Below, one piece after another: positions 51,198 to 59,895 of a stretch of 64,000 bases of DNA. The DNA is from Picocystis sp. L7 (lineage: Eukaryota; Chlorophyta; Picocystophyceae; Picocystales; Picocystaceae): positions 62,001-126,000 of the forward strand of contig QXJR01000010.1 in assembly GCA_020975725.1 (NCBI GenBank), written 5' to 3'. The position numbers were made by a program, and so were the translations under genes. The number at the start of each line of letters is the position of its first letter. The stretch's first letter is position 1. The notes under the pieces are model-generated. The model searched no databases, had not been told where the DNA came from, and saw nothing but the letters and a program-made list of their open reading frames with translations.

Positions 51198-52117
51198 ATG
51201 GATGGCGGCGTCGCACGTCGCACATGGACGTCCAAGGCGGCGCTGCTGATGCTGAAGGTGGTGCTCTGGATGCAAGGGTGCTGGAGACGAGCCACGAGAC
51301 CCAAGAGAAGGAATACAGGGACGGGGAACACGCCCAGGAACCTGACGACTGTGGCGATCGTCCTTCCCAACAGCGAGGATGTGGAATGGCAGCTGCCCTG
51401 CATCGCGAAAACGACGTTGTGGTGTGTATATCGGACCGTCAAAGGACGATCGGAAGCGAAACACGCGCTTGGCGGCTCGAAAAGCTGACCTGGAGAACCC
51501 GCTGCAGGTGTTCCAGCCTTGGTGTACAGGAAATCGTCCTGCATGATCCCAGGGGACAGCTCAAGAAACACATGAACACGTTCGTAGACCACATCCTGGC
51601 ACTAGCGGAGGTAATTGACCCGATCGTTGGATGCGTGCGATGTAGATACTCCTTTCCAGCCAAGAATGGTTCGAAGGCGAAATGCATCCTACCCGGTGGA
51701 AGGAACTATGTAGAGGACAAGTTCGAGCTGCGGACAGGCATCACGCGAGAAGCTCTCCGGCTGCATATCATCTGTGAAAAAGACAGTTACCTATCGCTCC
51801 TGGAAGCAGCATGCTTGCCCGCAAGCGAGCTCGTGCCCCTGGCTCAAACCGGATCTGGAAATGCTGCGGAAACGAATGGAGCTGAAATGCTTACTGCTCG
51901 AGGACTCGACCAGCAGCTGAGAGCCCTTGGAAGCTACCTCCCTGATCCCCAACTTGTCATGGTTTTAGGAGAGGACACCAACTTGGCTGGGTACCCTCCA
52001 TGGAACATCCAAGTCTCCGAGATATACTGTTTAGGTCCAGCAACACGCATTTCCAAAAAGCACATCGCACGGGTGGTGCATCGCTATTTTTGCACAATGC
52101 AACGTTTTGGGAAATAA
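51198..52117 (+). CDS. NUS1: NUS1 / NgBR (LEW1-like) subunit of dehydrodolichyl diphosphate synthase
   Basis: 277 residues in exons 51198-51421 and 51508-52117. NUS1 partners the catalytic cis-prenyltransferase that makes dolichol at the ER. A hydrophobic N-terminal helix (KAALLMLKVVLWMQ) anchors it; then AIVLPNSEDVEW, and across the splice KTTLWCSSLGVQEIVLHDPRG, the family's WC..LG...I.L.D..G pattern. The C-terminus LPDPQLVMVLGE, PWNIQVSEIY, and the ending RFGK carries the RxG element that completes the partner's active site. Splicing is needed: the two parts lie in different frames and join in phase 2. An AATAAA overlaps the stop codon. Confidence 0.82.
51422..51507 (+). other. NUS1 intron
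   Basis: GTGTGTAT donor, CGCTGCAG acceptor, phase 2, 86 bp. Confidence 0.7.
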
Positions 52118-52147
52118 AGAACACTGCGTCCATCCAGAACGGGCGGT

Positions 52148-53359
52148 TCAAATAAATCTCTTGCCGTCATCCGAAAGGATGTTCCAGGTATTTCCTGGGA
52201 CATATGGCCTGTGGCCTGTGGCCGCCTCGACTTCCCGTGTGTCTGCCTTGTGCCTCTGGGTCCTTGCAGGTCCGCCTGCAAATGAGGGATGGGCCCTCTC
52301 GTATCTCACGGCCCCGCTGTTTTCCACCCGAACCTCCAGTCCATGCTTGGCTCTCTTGTCGTGGAAACCGTACTGGGAACACAGAGACATGCACACGTTA
52401 GGCTCCCACCATGACTTGAAAGCTACTGCTGCTGCAACGTCTTGGCTCGACAACCTCGCCTTCAGCAGGATGTTTTTATTCAGTTGCCAGCTGCAGCCCA
52501 GGTTGAACATGGCCGGTTCATCTGTTCTCTCTGCCTCTTGGACAGGCCCTGGTGCAACAGGCGTTGATACCTCGACTCCCAGGTCCAAATAATTCGTGAT
52601 GCCTACCACCTGTTCTTCCTCCAGTGGGTTCTTCACTCGCCGTTGAATGGCCAGGTGCTGAAAGACGGACAGGACCAGGTGTCGATGATCGCGGAGCTCC
52701 ACGCTGGCTTGAAACATGCCCCCGCCCCCTTGTTCTCCTTGCACGGTGTATCCCAGTCCCATGGACTTCAATTTGCACTTGGGCAGCAGTTCCAACTCGT
52801 CTAGTTCGATCCCTGCCAGCCATTGGCCCAAACGAAGGCAGGACCATCCTGTCATGTTCAATTCGTCTGAGAACGGCGGGGCCTGCAGACCCACTGATGC
52901 CCATTCACTGCCATATCTCACTCCGACCGCCGCCGCTTTGATCTGGGAGAAAGGGACCCTGCCAAACGCACCTAGACCGGATTTGGGATCGAAGAGGCTC
53001 CCTCTGGCTTCTGCCAGGCTTGATCCACCACGTCCACCCACTCCCATTTCTGCGAAAGTGTGTCCGTTCTCTTGGTTTGGTTGCCATCTCAGACGCACTT
53101 TGGCGTCCCTTCCCACATCTGCACGCACCTGCACGCGCTTGTCATCTGGCGGCTGCAACCTCAGGCGGGCCTGCACGTTTTCCACTCGGATGTAATCTTC
53201 GAAGAGCCACTGTCGGAAGGGTTTCCCGAAGAGGTACGGATAGGCGGGCTTGCAGAACCTGGCTTGTCCCTTTTCGAACCTTTCGTACAGCGGAGGCACG
53301 AGCACCACGTTCTCCTTGTCCTCTGGACGGGTCCAGGACGTGCTGAATGCGTTTCCCAT
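52148..53359 (-). CDS. OM47/OEP40-like outer-membrane beta-barrel
   Basis: 403 residues. Resembles plant mitochondrial OM47 and plastid OEP40 proteins, thought to be outer-membrane channels for small metabolites. The start MGNAFSTSWTRPEDKENVVLVPPLY, the segment YLFGKPFRQWLFEDYI, GLGAFGRVPF, the hallmark IQRRVKNPLEEEQVVGITNY followed by LDLGVEV, and SWQLNKNILLKARLS all fit. Strands alternate in hydrophobicity through the middle. No cleavable presequence, as expected for an outer-membrane protein. The C-terminal 60 residues after SQYGFHDK are hydrophilic and unusual. ATG 53359 is the conserved start; a copy of the 12-bp word lies 77 bp upstream. Confidence 0.78.
   Translation of the reverse strand: MGNAFSTSWTRPEDKENVVLVPPLYERFEKGQARFCKPAYPYLFGKPFRQWLFEDYIRVENVQARLRLQPPDDKRVQVRADVGRDAKVRLRWQPNQENGHTFAEMGVGGRGGSSLAEARGSLFDPKSGLGAFGRVPFSQIKAAAVGVRYGSEWASVGLQAPPFSDELNMTGWSCLRLGQWLAGIELDELELLPKCKLKSMGLGYTVQGEQGGGGMFQASVELRDHRHLVLSVFQHLAIQRRVKNPLEEEQVVGITNYLDLGVEVSTPVAPGPVQEAERTDEPAMFNLGCSWQLNKNILLKARLSSQDVAAAVAFKSWWEPNVCMSLCSQYGFHDKRAKHGLEVRVENSGAVRYERAHPSFAGGPARTQRHKADTREVEAATGHRPYVPGNTWNILSDDGKRFI
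52151..52156 (+). terminator. AATAAA poly(A) signal of NUS1
   Basis: AATAAA 34 nt after the NUS1 stop, antisense to the last two codons of the convergent barrel gene. A second AATAAA (52113-52118) overlaps the NUS1 stop itself. Confidence 0.5.
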
Positions 53360-53436
53360 CGCTCACCATCCCCGACGGACTTCCTTGGAGTGAACCACCA
53401 CACCAGTCCTGGCTTCCATTCCCTGGACCCCGAGGT

Positions 53437-53448
53437 GAGTTTCTTCTC
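53437..53448 (+). promoter_or_regulatory. GAGTTTCTTCTC element, copy 7
   Basis: Exact 12-mer, preceded by GT rather than GG, 77 bp upstream of the minus-strand barrel ATG. Confidence 0.6.
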
Positions 53449-53666
53449 ACCACGGCGGAGTAGGTATGTCGGTGTTCACTACCATGGTCGATTCGGGGGG
53501 TGGTGGGGAGGAGTTGGCGTACAAGGCGAGGGTGGAGAGGCGTGGATGCAGGTGGTGGGCGTCCAGGGAATGGAAGTTCACGTCCACCTGCAATCCACGG
53601 TCCCTTTCGATCCAGCCCATCGGTTCCAACTCCACCCTCCAACCACAGCACAAGGGTGCCTTTGAA

Positions 53667-53681
53667 CCCCCCCCCCCCCCC
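53667..53681. repeat. 15-bp C run
   Basis: Longest homopolymer in the window, between divergent genes. Confidence 0.8.
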
Positions 53682-54108
53682 TCGGTCCTTCATTCCCTTC
53701 CCCTCCTGGTCCCAAACGATGCATGGGAACACCACGACGTCCAACCCAGGTTGGATGGAGTCGAAAGGGGACCGTGACCCCAACCCCCCCCAACTGTTGG
53801 GGTCGGACAGATCCGGGGTGGAAAAGACGGACTGGGGTCGGGGGAAGGGGTGCAGGGTCCTCAAGCACACCGATGCTGGACCAGGAAGGAGGGCGACCTG
53901 CAAGGTGCAACCAATGCATGTGCCCAACACACCCAAGGTGGAAGGAGGGAACGAGCAGGACGCGGTGTGGAGAGGAGGAACCAGGCAGTGAATCCCCCTT
54001 CGTATCCACCGGAACGATCCTCGTGCGTGCGTTGGTGTCGCGGAAGCTTGAACGTCCGCTGGGAATCGGCGCTGGAAGCATCCAGGGAACGCACTCGTCG
54101 ATGTCAGG

Positions 54109-54499
54109 ATGGCCGTGGCAGGTGGCGATGGGATAGGAACAGAGGAGGTGGGAAAGGACCTGCTTTCTTGCGTTGGTCGAGGTGTTTCCGTCTGCGCAAT
54201 GGCGCTCGCCTGGGGATTCTTCGTGCACACCAAAGCAGGCAGGTCGTGCTTGCGTGGTTTGGTGGAGCTGCTCACCACGTTGGCGATGCTCAGCAGCCTT
54301 GCCTTGGTCCTGGTGGGGGTTCCTGCAGGTGCGCATCGATCCGCTTCGGATTTCCCTCCTTGAGTGTTGGCGCGTGCCAAGGTGCGGAAGGATGGGATGC
54401 TCGCATGGGACTGACGTCTTTCTGGCAGCGTTCGCGTACTTGGGATGGATGCTGGTCCAGGAATCGTGCCTTCGTATCGCGGCGTGGATCCAGCCGTGA
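54109..54499 (+). CDS. small membrane protein, one intron (tentative)
   Basis: 96 residues when exons 54109-54328 and 54429-54499 are joined. Exon 1 encodes a hydrophilic start, VSVCAMALAWGFF and a long hydrophobic LVELLTTLAMLSSLALVLVG; exon 2 continues the hydrophobic stretch (AFAYLGWMLVQ) and ends AAWIQP. The phase-1 GTGCGC donor and GGCAG acceptor keep one continuous membrane segment across the junction, which is the main support. I do not recognise the family; its size would suit a minor subunit of an ER or organelle complex. Without splicing the frame ends at 54363. Confidence 0.45.
54329..54428 (+). other. proposed intron in the small membrane-protein gene
   Basis: GTGCGCAT donor, TCTGGCAG acceptor, phase 1, 100 bp. 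Confidence 0.45.
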
Positions 54500-54825
54500 A
54501 CGCTTGGCGTGTCATCCGGCGGGTGGACCTCGTCGACGTCTGAGCAAGGAACGCTTCGTTACACGTGACCAAGCGTTGGGCATCGCCTTGGTTCCATCAA
54601 TCGTTCATGACGGGTTTGTTGTCCGATTTCCTCGGTCCTTTTTCCCTCGGATGCCTGCGTTCGTCGTCGTTTTCCGTCAGCTGTGCATCCACCTTTCCTA
54701 CCTCCGTGCTCTGTCTTCACCCTTTCGCCACGCACTTGAGCTCGGGGATCTTCTGTCCACCGTGATGCGTCAAGAAAGATTGGAACAGGTACGATTGGAC
54801 GTCGTAGATCATCCTCGAGCGCCGT

Positions 54826-54912
54826 CGTCTCTCTGTGTCCCTCTCTCCCTCTGTGTCCCTCTCACCCTGTGTTAGCCCCTCTCTCCCTCTGTGTCCCTCT
54901 CCCCCTCTCCCA
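54826..54912. repeat. imperfect CCCTCT / CTCTGTGTCC simple repeat
   Basis: Several imperfect copies of CCCTCTCTCCCTCTGTGT in about 87 bp, pyrimidine-rich on the plus strand. Confidence 0.7.
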
Positions 54913-55005
54913 GAGACACCCCTTTCCCTCTCGATCCCTGGTTGGGTGTCCGGGCGTGGTGGAAGGGGGCAATGGGATTGCCCTGTGTTCTTCGTAGGAT
55001 GAACA

Positions 55006-55017
55006 ATCGAGATCTTG
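55006..55017 (+). promoter_or_regulatory. ATCGAGATCTTG motif
   Basis: Same 12-mer as in the Tag/PEAMT promoter, 121 bp upstream of the ZNF706-like ATG. Confidence 0.5.
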
Positions 55018-55138
55018 GGACGAGATCGCGATGGAGGAGGGATGGAGGTATCGATGGGGGTCGGCGGCGGAGGGGGGTACGAGGCAACCTGAGCGGCGCG
55101 ACTCCATTGGACGTGGCATTCACACGCCATTGGCGAGG

Positions 55139-55465
55139 ATGGCCAAGGCCAAACCGACGAAACACACGGCCAAAGAGCTCAAGGCCAAGGCCGACAAGGC
55201 ACTGACCAATCGAGGCGGAGGAAAGGAAGGGAAGAGCGATCGCACGGGTGCCGTCAAAGGTGGACACGCCAAGTACGAGTGTCCGGTCTGCAAAGTCACC
55301 GCACCAGACCTCAAAACCATGCAAGCGCATCACGAGTCCAAACACACCAAACTGGCGTGGGACGTTAACAGCATCAAAAACTTGCACGACGTGACCGGAT
55401 CTACGAGCAACGCAAACGGTGCCGGAAAGAAGAACTGGATGGGCAAAGGACCATCCACGTTGTAG
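55139..55465 (+). CDS. ZNF706-like small C2H2 zinc-finger protein
   Basis: 108 residues. A Lys-rich N-terminus (MAKAKPTKHTAKELKAKADK) of the 4F5/SERF-like kind is followed by a single C2H2 finger, YECPVCKVTAPDLKTMQAHHESKH, of the zf-met2 type found in ZNF706 and its plant relatives. The tail is Asn/Gly/Lys-rich. Members are small nuclear or nucleolar proteins that in animals affect translation and protein aggregation; the role in algae is unknown. ATG 55139 gives the family's canonical start; the open frame upstream includes promoter sequence. Confidence 0.8.
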   Translation: MAKAKPTKHTAKELKAKADKALTNRGGGKEGKSDRTGAVKGGHAKYECPVCKVTAPDLKTMQAHHESKHTKLAWDVNSIKNLHDVTGSTSNANGAGKKNWMGKGPSTL

Positions 55466-55745
55466 CGATGGGAACCCGCAGGATCCCAGCTAAAGAACGC
55501 GTAGGCTCGCAAACGCACCCTAGAAGCAGTCGAAACTTGCGTCCGCAAAACAAGAAAACACGAAGCGATGGACGTTTGAACCAAAATTGGGCGTTCGCGT
55601 GGTTACATTTTCACAGACGACCGCCTGTTCCAGGACGTCCCTCTTTCCTAGACAGGCCCAGACCATGCCCGGACAACCACCCGGCTGTATCGGACCTTAT
55701 ACCCACCCCGTCCCATCGATCATCGCACATAATGAACTGCTCAGA

Positions 55746-57258
55746 TTATCTCTTCTCGTTCAACCAACCACTCCTGCCATCACCAGGACGTGCGACCCCG
55801 GGCCTGGTGGGATTGCTCGGCATACTTCGTGGGCCAGGAGGAGCGCTCCGATAGGGCGGCGGGGCAGGAGCGCCGTACACTGGCTCCCTGGCCGGCGGTG
55901 GCGGCGGCGGTGGGCGCGATGCAGGCGGATAGGGAGGGTAATGACTGGGCGGTGGTGGTGGCACCGTGCCTTCTTCTGGCCGAGACCTCTTGGGTGCTTC
56001 TGATGGAGCTTCCCTGGACGTCCCTTTCCTCTCCTCCGCCTTGCGCTTTTTGGTGGTGAACTCGTGCGAATCTTTGTGCTTCGGCAAGGCGGATGGCTGG
56101 CAAGGCAGAGGGATCGAATTGAACCAATCTGAACGAAGCGCACCGGCCGCGCTGATCCTCTTTCTCGGATTCAAGCACAGCAGGTTCTCCAACAGCTTGA
56201 TGCAAGATTCGTCCTGGAGATGTTTCATCGTTTCCCTGAGCTTGGGCTTGTACGGTCGATCCTTCTTGATGTAGTGTGCGAAAGGCAGCTTGGAAACGCC
56301 CGGCCAGTTCTCCTCGGTGGGAGTCCCGCAAAGGCGAAAGATCAGCTCCAGCTGGTCGATCTCCGTCTTTCCTTGCAGAAGTGGTTTTCCCAGCATCAGT
56401 TCGGCCATGATGCATCCGGCCGACCACGTGTCTACCTCGTAGCTGTATTTCTCCGATCCCAGGAGGAGCTCCGGCGGACGGTACCACAGGGTGATCACTC
56501 GGTTGGTCAGCCTGCTGTCGGTCGTTTCCTGTGGGAAGGGTCTGGCCAGCCCGAAGTCGGCCAGTTTGAGCACGCCGTCCTTGTTGATGAGCAGGTTGGA
56601 CCCTTTGATGTCCCGGTGCAGTATTTTTTGTTTGTGGCAGTAGTTGAGTCCTTCCAGCAGCTGTTTCATGAGGCACTTGACCTCTTCCACCCTGAACTTT
56701 CCTTTGTGCGAGTCTTGCAGTCCGGTGAGATCGTGGTCCATGTATTCGAAGACCATGTAGATGCTTCCTTTGTATTTGCTGGTCTCACCTGCGCCGGTTC
56801 CGGATCCGTCGTCCGTCCGTCCCCGTTCGCGTACGATTCCGTCGTCGTCGCGGTCGTCGTCGTCGTCGTTTGTTTTGTTTTTTTTTTTCCCGTGCGCGTT
56901 CGTGTACGGCGTGGTTTTGGTTCCGGGTCAGCTGGGTTCGGTCTTCTTGGGTGTGGTTTGGATGGGATCGTTCCATGGCCGGTCGGGTTCCCTCACCTTT
57001 GGAGGTGACGATTTCTTTGAGCCTTACGACGTTTCTGTGGTGCAGTTTCTTGAGGATCTTGATCTCTCGTATGGCGGTGATGGGGAATCCTTCCTTCTTC
57101 TCGTTGTCCATCCGGATCTTCTTCAGGGCCACGAGCTCCCTCGTCTCCGCGTCCACGGCCTTGTACACCTGTCCGTACGTCCCTTCGCCCACCTGCTCCT
57201 GCCTCTCGAACCGCTCCACGCTCCTCGCTCCCCACCTCGAACGCGTGCGAGACGCCAT
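55746..57258 (-). CDS. CDKC: CDKC / CDK9-type cyclin-dependent kinase
   Basis: 434 residues in exons 57258-56997 and 56788-55746. Phosphorylates the RNA polymerase II tail with a cyclin T partner (P-TEFb). Kinase features: [18 protein letters not shown], the cyclin-binding PITAIRE helix typical of plant [20 protein letters not shown] across the splice, [16 protein letters not shown], and [12 protein letters not shown]. After the domain (about 325) comes a Lys/Glu patch and a Pro-rich tail ([13 protein letters not shown]) of the kind that contacts transcription factors. All catalytic residues are present. ATG 57258 lies within the 3' part of the Tag reading frame on the same strand. Confidence 0.9.
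56789..56996 (-). other. CDKC intron
   Basis: GTGAGGGA donor, GGCGCAG acceptor, phase 1, 208 bp, GC-rich with a T/G-rich stretch. Confirmed by the continuous kinase sequence on both sides. Confidence 0.85.
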
Positions 57259-57961
57259 CGCGCGTGGGATCCCGTCGGCGAATGCGTCGATCCACCCCTC
57301 CCTCCCCTTGCTCCAGGGGCGGAAGATGGGGTCGGCAGTGGCAGGTGACGAGGTGGTCCCACACCAGCCCGGCCCCTTGGAGGAAGGCGTAGGTGGTGGT
57401 GGGACCCACGTAGGCGTATCCGCGACGCTTCAAGGCGCATGACACGGCGATGGAGAGGGAGGTCCGGCTGGGAACCTCGGATTGGAACTGCCAACGATGG
57501 ATCCGAGGCCGATGGTCCACGAACGACCACAAGAAACGATCCAAACCGCCCTCGGAACGGAGGGATTGGGTGGCCCTCGCGTTCTGGACGATCGAAGACA
57601 ACTTGCCGCGATGACGGATCAAACCGCTCCCCGGAAGCATCAGAGCGTCCACGTCCGAGGGCGTCATGCCAGCCACGAGGTCCACGTCGAAACCGTGGAA
57701 CGCAGAACGATACGCCTCGCGACGATGCAACACCTGTGCCCAGCTCAGACCCGCCTGCATCCCTTCCAAGCAAAGGAGCTCGAACAAAGGACGCTCCCCG
57801 CGCACAGGACGTCCCCATTCCTCGTCGTGGTACCGCACGTACGCCTCCGAAGACGCGCCCGCGTAAAAACCCACCCAGCCGCACCGCGGTGGCTCGTGAG
57901 ACGTGTCGGAAGGCGCCATCGTCCTCGATGCGTCGGGCACGGTTCCTCGAAGAGAATCCAT
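56993..57961 (-). CDS. Tag-type 3-methyladenine DNA glycosylase I
   Basis: 322 codons, of which the first ~205 are a complete Tag domain: [34 protein letters not shown] with the catalytic-site Glu, [44 protein letters not shown]. All four zinc ligands (Cys, His, His, Cys) are seen. It removes alkylated adenine in base-excision repair. Beyond DHLVTCHC the frame runs ~115 arginine-rich codons through CDKC exon 1 and stops at a TGA within the CDKC splice donor; that tail may not be real and the true 3' end may be spliced or shorter. Start is ATG 57961, or ATG 57919. Confidence 0.8.
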   Translation of the reverse strand: MDSLRGTVPDASRTMAPSDTSHEPPRCGWVGFYAGASSEAYVRYHDEEWGRPVRGERPLFELLCLEGMQAGLSWAQVLHRREAYRSAFHGFDVDLVAGMTPSDVDALMLPGSGLIRHRGKLSSIVQNARATQSLRSEGGLDRFLWSFVDHRPRIHRWQFQSEVPSRTSLSIAVSCALKRRGYAYVGPTTTYAFLQGAGLVWDHLVTCHCRPHLPPLEQGEGGVDRRIRRRDPTRDGVSHAFEVGSEERGAVREAGAGGRRDVRTGVQGRGRGDEGARGPEEDPDGQREEGRIPHHRHTRDQDPQETAPQKRRKAQRNRHLQR

Positions 57962-57987
57962 CGTTCCCCCCTGCTCCCACCCCCTCC

Positions 57988-58033
57988 ATTCGAGATCTTT
58001 CCACGCCATCGAGATCTTGCATCGAGATCTTGA
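57988..58033. promoter_or_regulatory. three CGAGATCT motifs in the Tag/PEAMT promoter
   Basis: ATTCGAGATCTTT at 57988-58000, then two tandem ATCGAGATCTTG copies at 58008-58019 and 58021-58032, in the 163-bp gap between the divergent genes. Confidence 0.6.
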
Positions 58034-58081
58034 CCCCGCGCCGGTGTTCTTCCCATGGGGAGGGGGCGATGGCTAGGGTTT

Positions 58082-58113
58082 TTTGGCGGGAGGGGCGCGG
58101 ATTTGGCGGGAGG
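58082..58113 (+). promoter_or_regulatory. tandem E2F-like sites upstream of PEAMT
   Basis: TTTGGCGGGAGG occurs at 58082-58093 and 58102-58113, 20 bp apart (two helical turns), 11-43 bp before the ATG. TTTGGCGGGA is the classical E2F/DP site, so cell-cycle control is suggested. Confidence 0.55.
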
Positions 58114-58124
58114 GTTCCACGGCC

Positions 58125-59684
58125 ATGGCGCCGGCAACGCCTGCTGCGACGGTCCAAAACGGCGGTGCGGCGATGGCCGTGGGGATGGACGGGGAAGCCA
58201 GCCAAGGGAAGAAGGCGGAACGGGCGCTGCAGACCAAGTACTGGGCCGAACACTCGCAGGAAACCACGATCAACGCCATGATGCTGGACAGCCAAGCCGA
58301 CATGTTGGACAAGGAAGAAAGACCCGAAGTCATGCGGCTGCTGGGAGACGTGGTCGAAAAAGACGTGCTGGAACTGGGCGCTGGAATCGGAAGGTTCACG
58401 GGCGAACTCAAGAGCCAAGGCGCAAGGAAGGTCGCCGCCGTCGATTTCATGCAGAACCTCGTCGACGAAAATCGCAAGACGCACGGACACCTGGAAGGCA
58501 TGGAGTTCCTCTGCGCCGACGTGACCGAGCTCGAATTGCCGCCCAACTCCGTCGACGTCATCTTCTCCAACTGGCTGCTCATGTACCTCTCCGACGAAGA
58601 GGTGAAAGAGCTGGCCTGCAAGATGTTGGTGTGGCTCCGACCGGGTGGTAGGGTGTTCTTCCGGGAATCTTGCTTCCAACAGAGCGGGGACAAGAAGCGC
58701 CAAGAGAACCCCACGCACTACAGGAACCCAAGGGAATACATCCAAATATTCGAAGACGCACAAGCCAGGGCGGACGATGGAAAGCTCTCCCAGTACCGCC
58801 TTGAATCCGTCCATTGCGTGGACACCTATGTCAAGTACAAGAAGAATCAGAACCAGCTGTGCTTCTCCTGGAGGTCGAAGGAAACCAGCCTGTCGAGAAC
58901 GCCCTCCTTTAGGCACTTCCTGGATAACCAACAGTACAAAGTCAACGGCATCCTGAGGTACGAACGGATCTTCGGAGAAGGGTACGTGTCCACGGGTGGT
59001 TTCGAAACCACCAAGGACTTTGTTTCCATGTTGAACCTGAAACCAGGCCAAAAAGTGCTGGACGTCGGGTGTGGGATTGGTGGAGGCGATTTCTACATGG
59101 CGAAGGAATTTGGAGTCTCGGTGCACGGATTGGATCTCTCGTCCAACATGGTAACCATTGCCTTGGAAAGGGCGGTCAAGCAGCGGTGCGACGTACGCTT
59201 CGAGATCTCCGATTGCACCACGCGAGATTTCGAGGAGAACTCGTTCGACGTGATCTACTCTCGAGATACCATCCTGCACATCCAGGACAAGCCGACCCTT
59301 TACAAGAGATTGCTGAAGTTTCTCAAGCCGGGCGGAAAGTTGCTGGTCTCAGATTACTGCAAGTCCCCAGGAGAGCCGACGGAGGAATTCGGGGCATACA
59401 TCGCCCAGCGTGGGTACGATCTGCAAAGCGTCGCGGAGTACGGGAAGATCCTCGAGGAGGCCGGGTTCGAGAACGTCGTAGCCGAGGACCGTACCTGGCA
59501 ATTCAAGGAGAGCCTGGAACGCGAGCTTGCCATTGCGGAGGCGGACAAGGAAGGATTCCTGCGGGAGTTCACGGCGGAAGACTTTGCCGCGGTCGTGAAT
59601 GGGTGGAGAGAGAAGTTGGAGAGGGTACACTCGAACCAGCAGAAGTGGGGACTGTTCCTTGCAGAAAAACCAAAGAGCGCTTAG
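58125..59684 (+). CDS. PEAMT: phosphoethanolamine N-methyltransferase (two-domain)
   Basis: 519 residues. Methylates phosphoethanolamine three times to phosphocholine using S-adenosylmethionine. Plant-like layout with two methyltransferase domains: the first with motif I VLELGAGIGRFTGEL at 81-95 and NWLLMYLSDEEV, the second with VLDVGCGIGGG from 311 and SRDTILHIQDKPTLY. Between them lie the family landmarks YRNPREYIQIFEDA, GILRYERIFGEGYVSTGGFETTKDFV. Both SAM sites look intact. No targeting signal, so cytosolic. ATG 58125 follows tandem E2F-like sites, and the gene is divergent from Tag with 163 bp between the two start codons. Confidence 0.92.
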   Translation: MAPATPAATVQNGGAAMAVGMDGEASQGKKAERALQTKYWAEHSQETTINAMMLDSQADMLDKEERPEVMRLLGDVVEKDVLELGAGIGRFTGELKSQGARKVAAVDFMQNLVDENRKTHGHLEGMEFLCADVTELELPPNSVDVIFSNWLLMYLSDEEVKELACKMLVWLRPGGRVFFRESCFQQSGDKKRQENPTHYRNPREYIQIFEDAQARADDGKLSQYRLESVHCVDTYVKYKKNQNQLCFSWRSKETSLSRTPSFRHFLDNQQYKVNGILRYERIFGEGYVSTGGFETTKDFVSMLNLKPGQKVLDVGCGIGGGDFYMAKEFGVSVHGLDLSSNMVTIALERAVKQRCDVRFEISDCTTRDFEENSFDVIYSRDTILHIQDKPTLYKRLLKFLKPGGKLLVSDYCKSPGEPTEEFGAYIAQRGYDLQSVAEYGKILEEAGFENVVAEDRTWQFKESLERELAIAEADKEGFLREFTAEDFAAVVNGWREKLERVHSNQQKWGLFLAEKPKSA

Positions 59685-59883
59685 TCTTTCATTCCATCTG
59701 CCTCGACTTGTGCGTTCCCACGTGTTGTTCGACTGGGTGCCACGGACGGGATCCATTGGCTTGGACCTGGCGTGCTTCCCGGAAAGGGTCGCTTATGTTT
59801 CTTTCCCTGTTTTCCCTATGACTTGCAGGTGCATGTTCGGAGCAGGAGGGACGTACCTTTCGGTCCGTCACCTTCGGAAGGGT

Positions 59884-59889
59884 TTTATT
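59884..59889 (-). terminator. AATAAA poly(A) signal of frataxin gene
   Basis: TTTATT on the plus strand, 6 nt after the frataxin stop. Confidence 0.6.
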
Positions 59890-59895
59890 GATGTT

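Larger units (their letters stand above)
53360..54108. other. intergenic region upstream of the barrel and small membrane-protein genes
   Basis: No gene seen. Holds a copy of the 12-bp word and a 15-C run. Confidence 0.55.
54500..55138. other. intergenic region upstream of the ZNF706-like gene
   Basis: No gene seen. A C/T-rich simple repeat (54826-54912) is followed by one AGATCT motif. Confidence 0.55.

Noticed and set aside
54500-55138. Open frame continuous into the ZNF706-like gene
   Set aside because: The family starts at the MAKAK methionine; upstream translation is not conserved-looking and includes the promoter motif and simple repeats.
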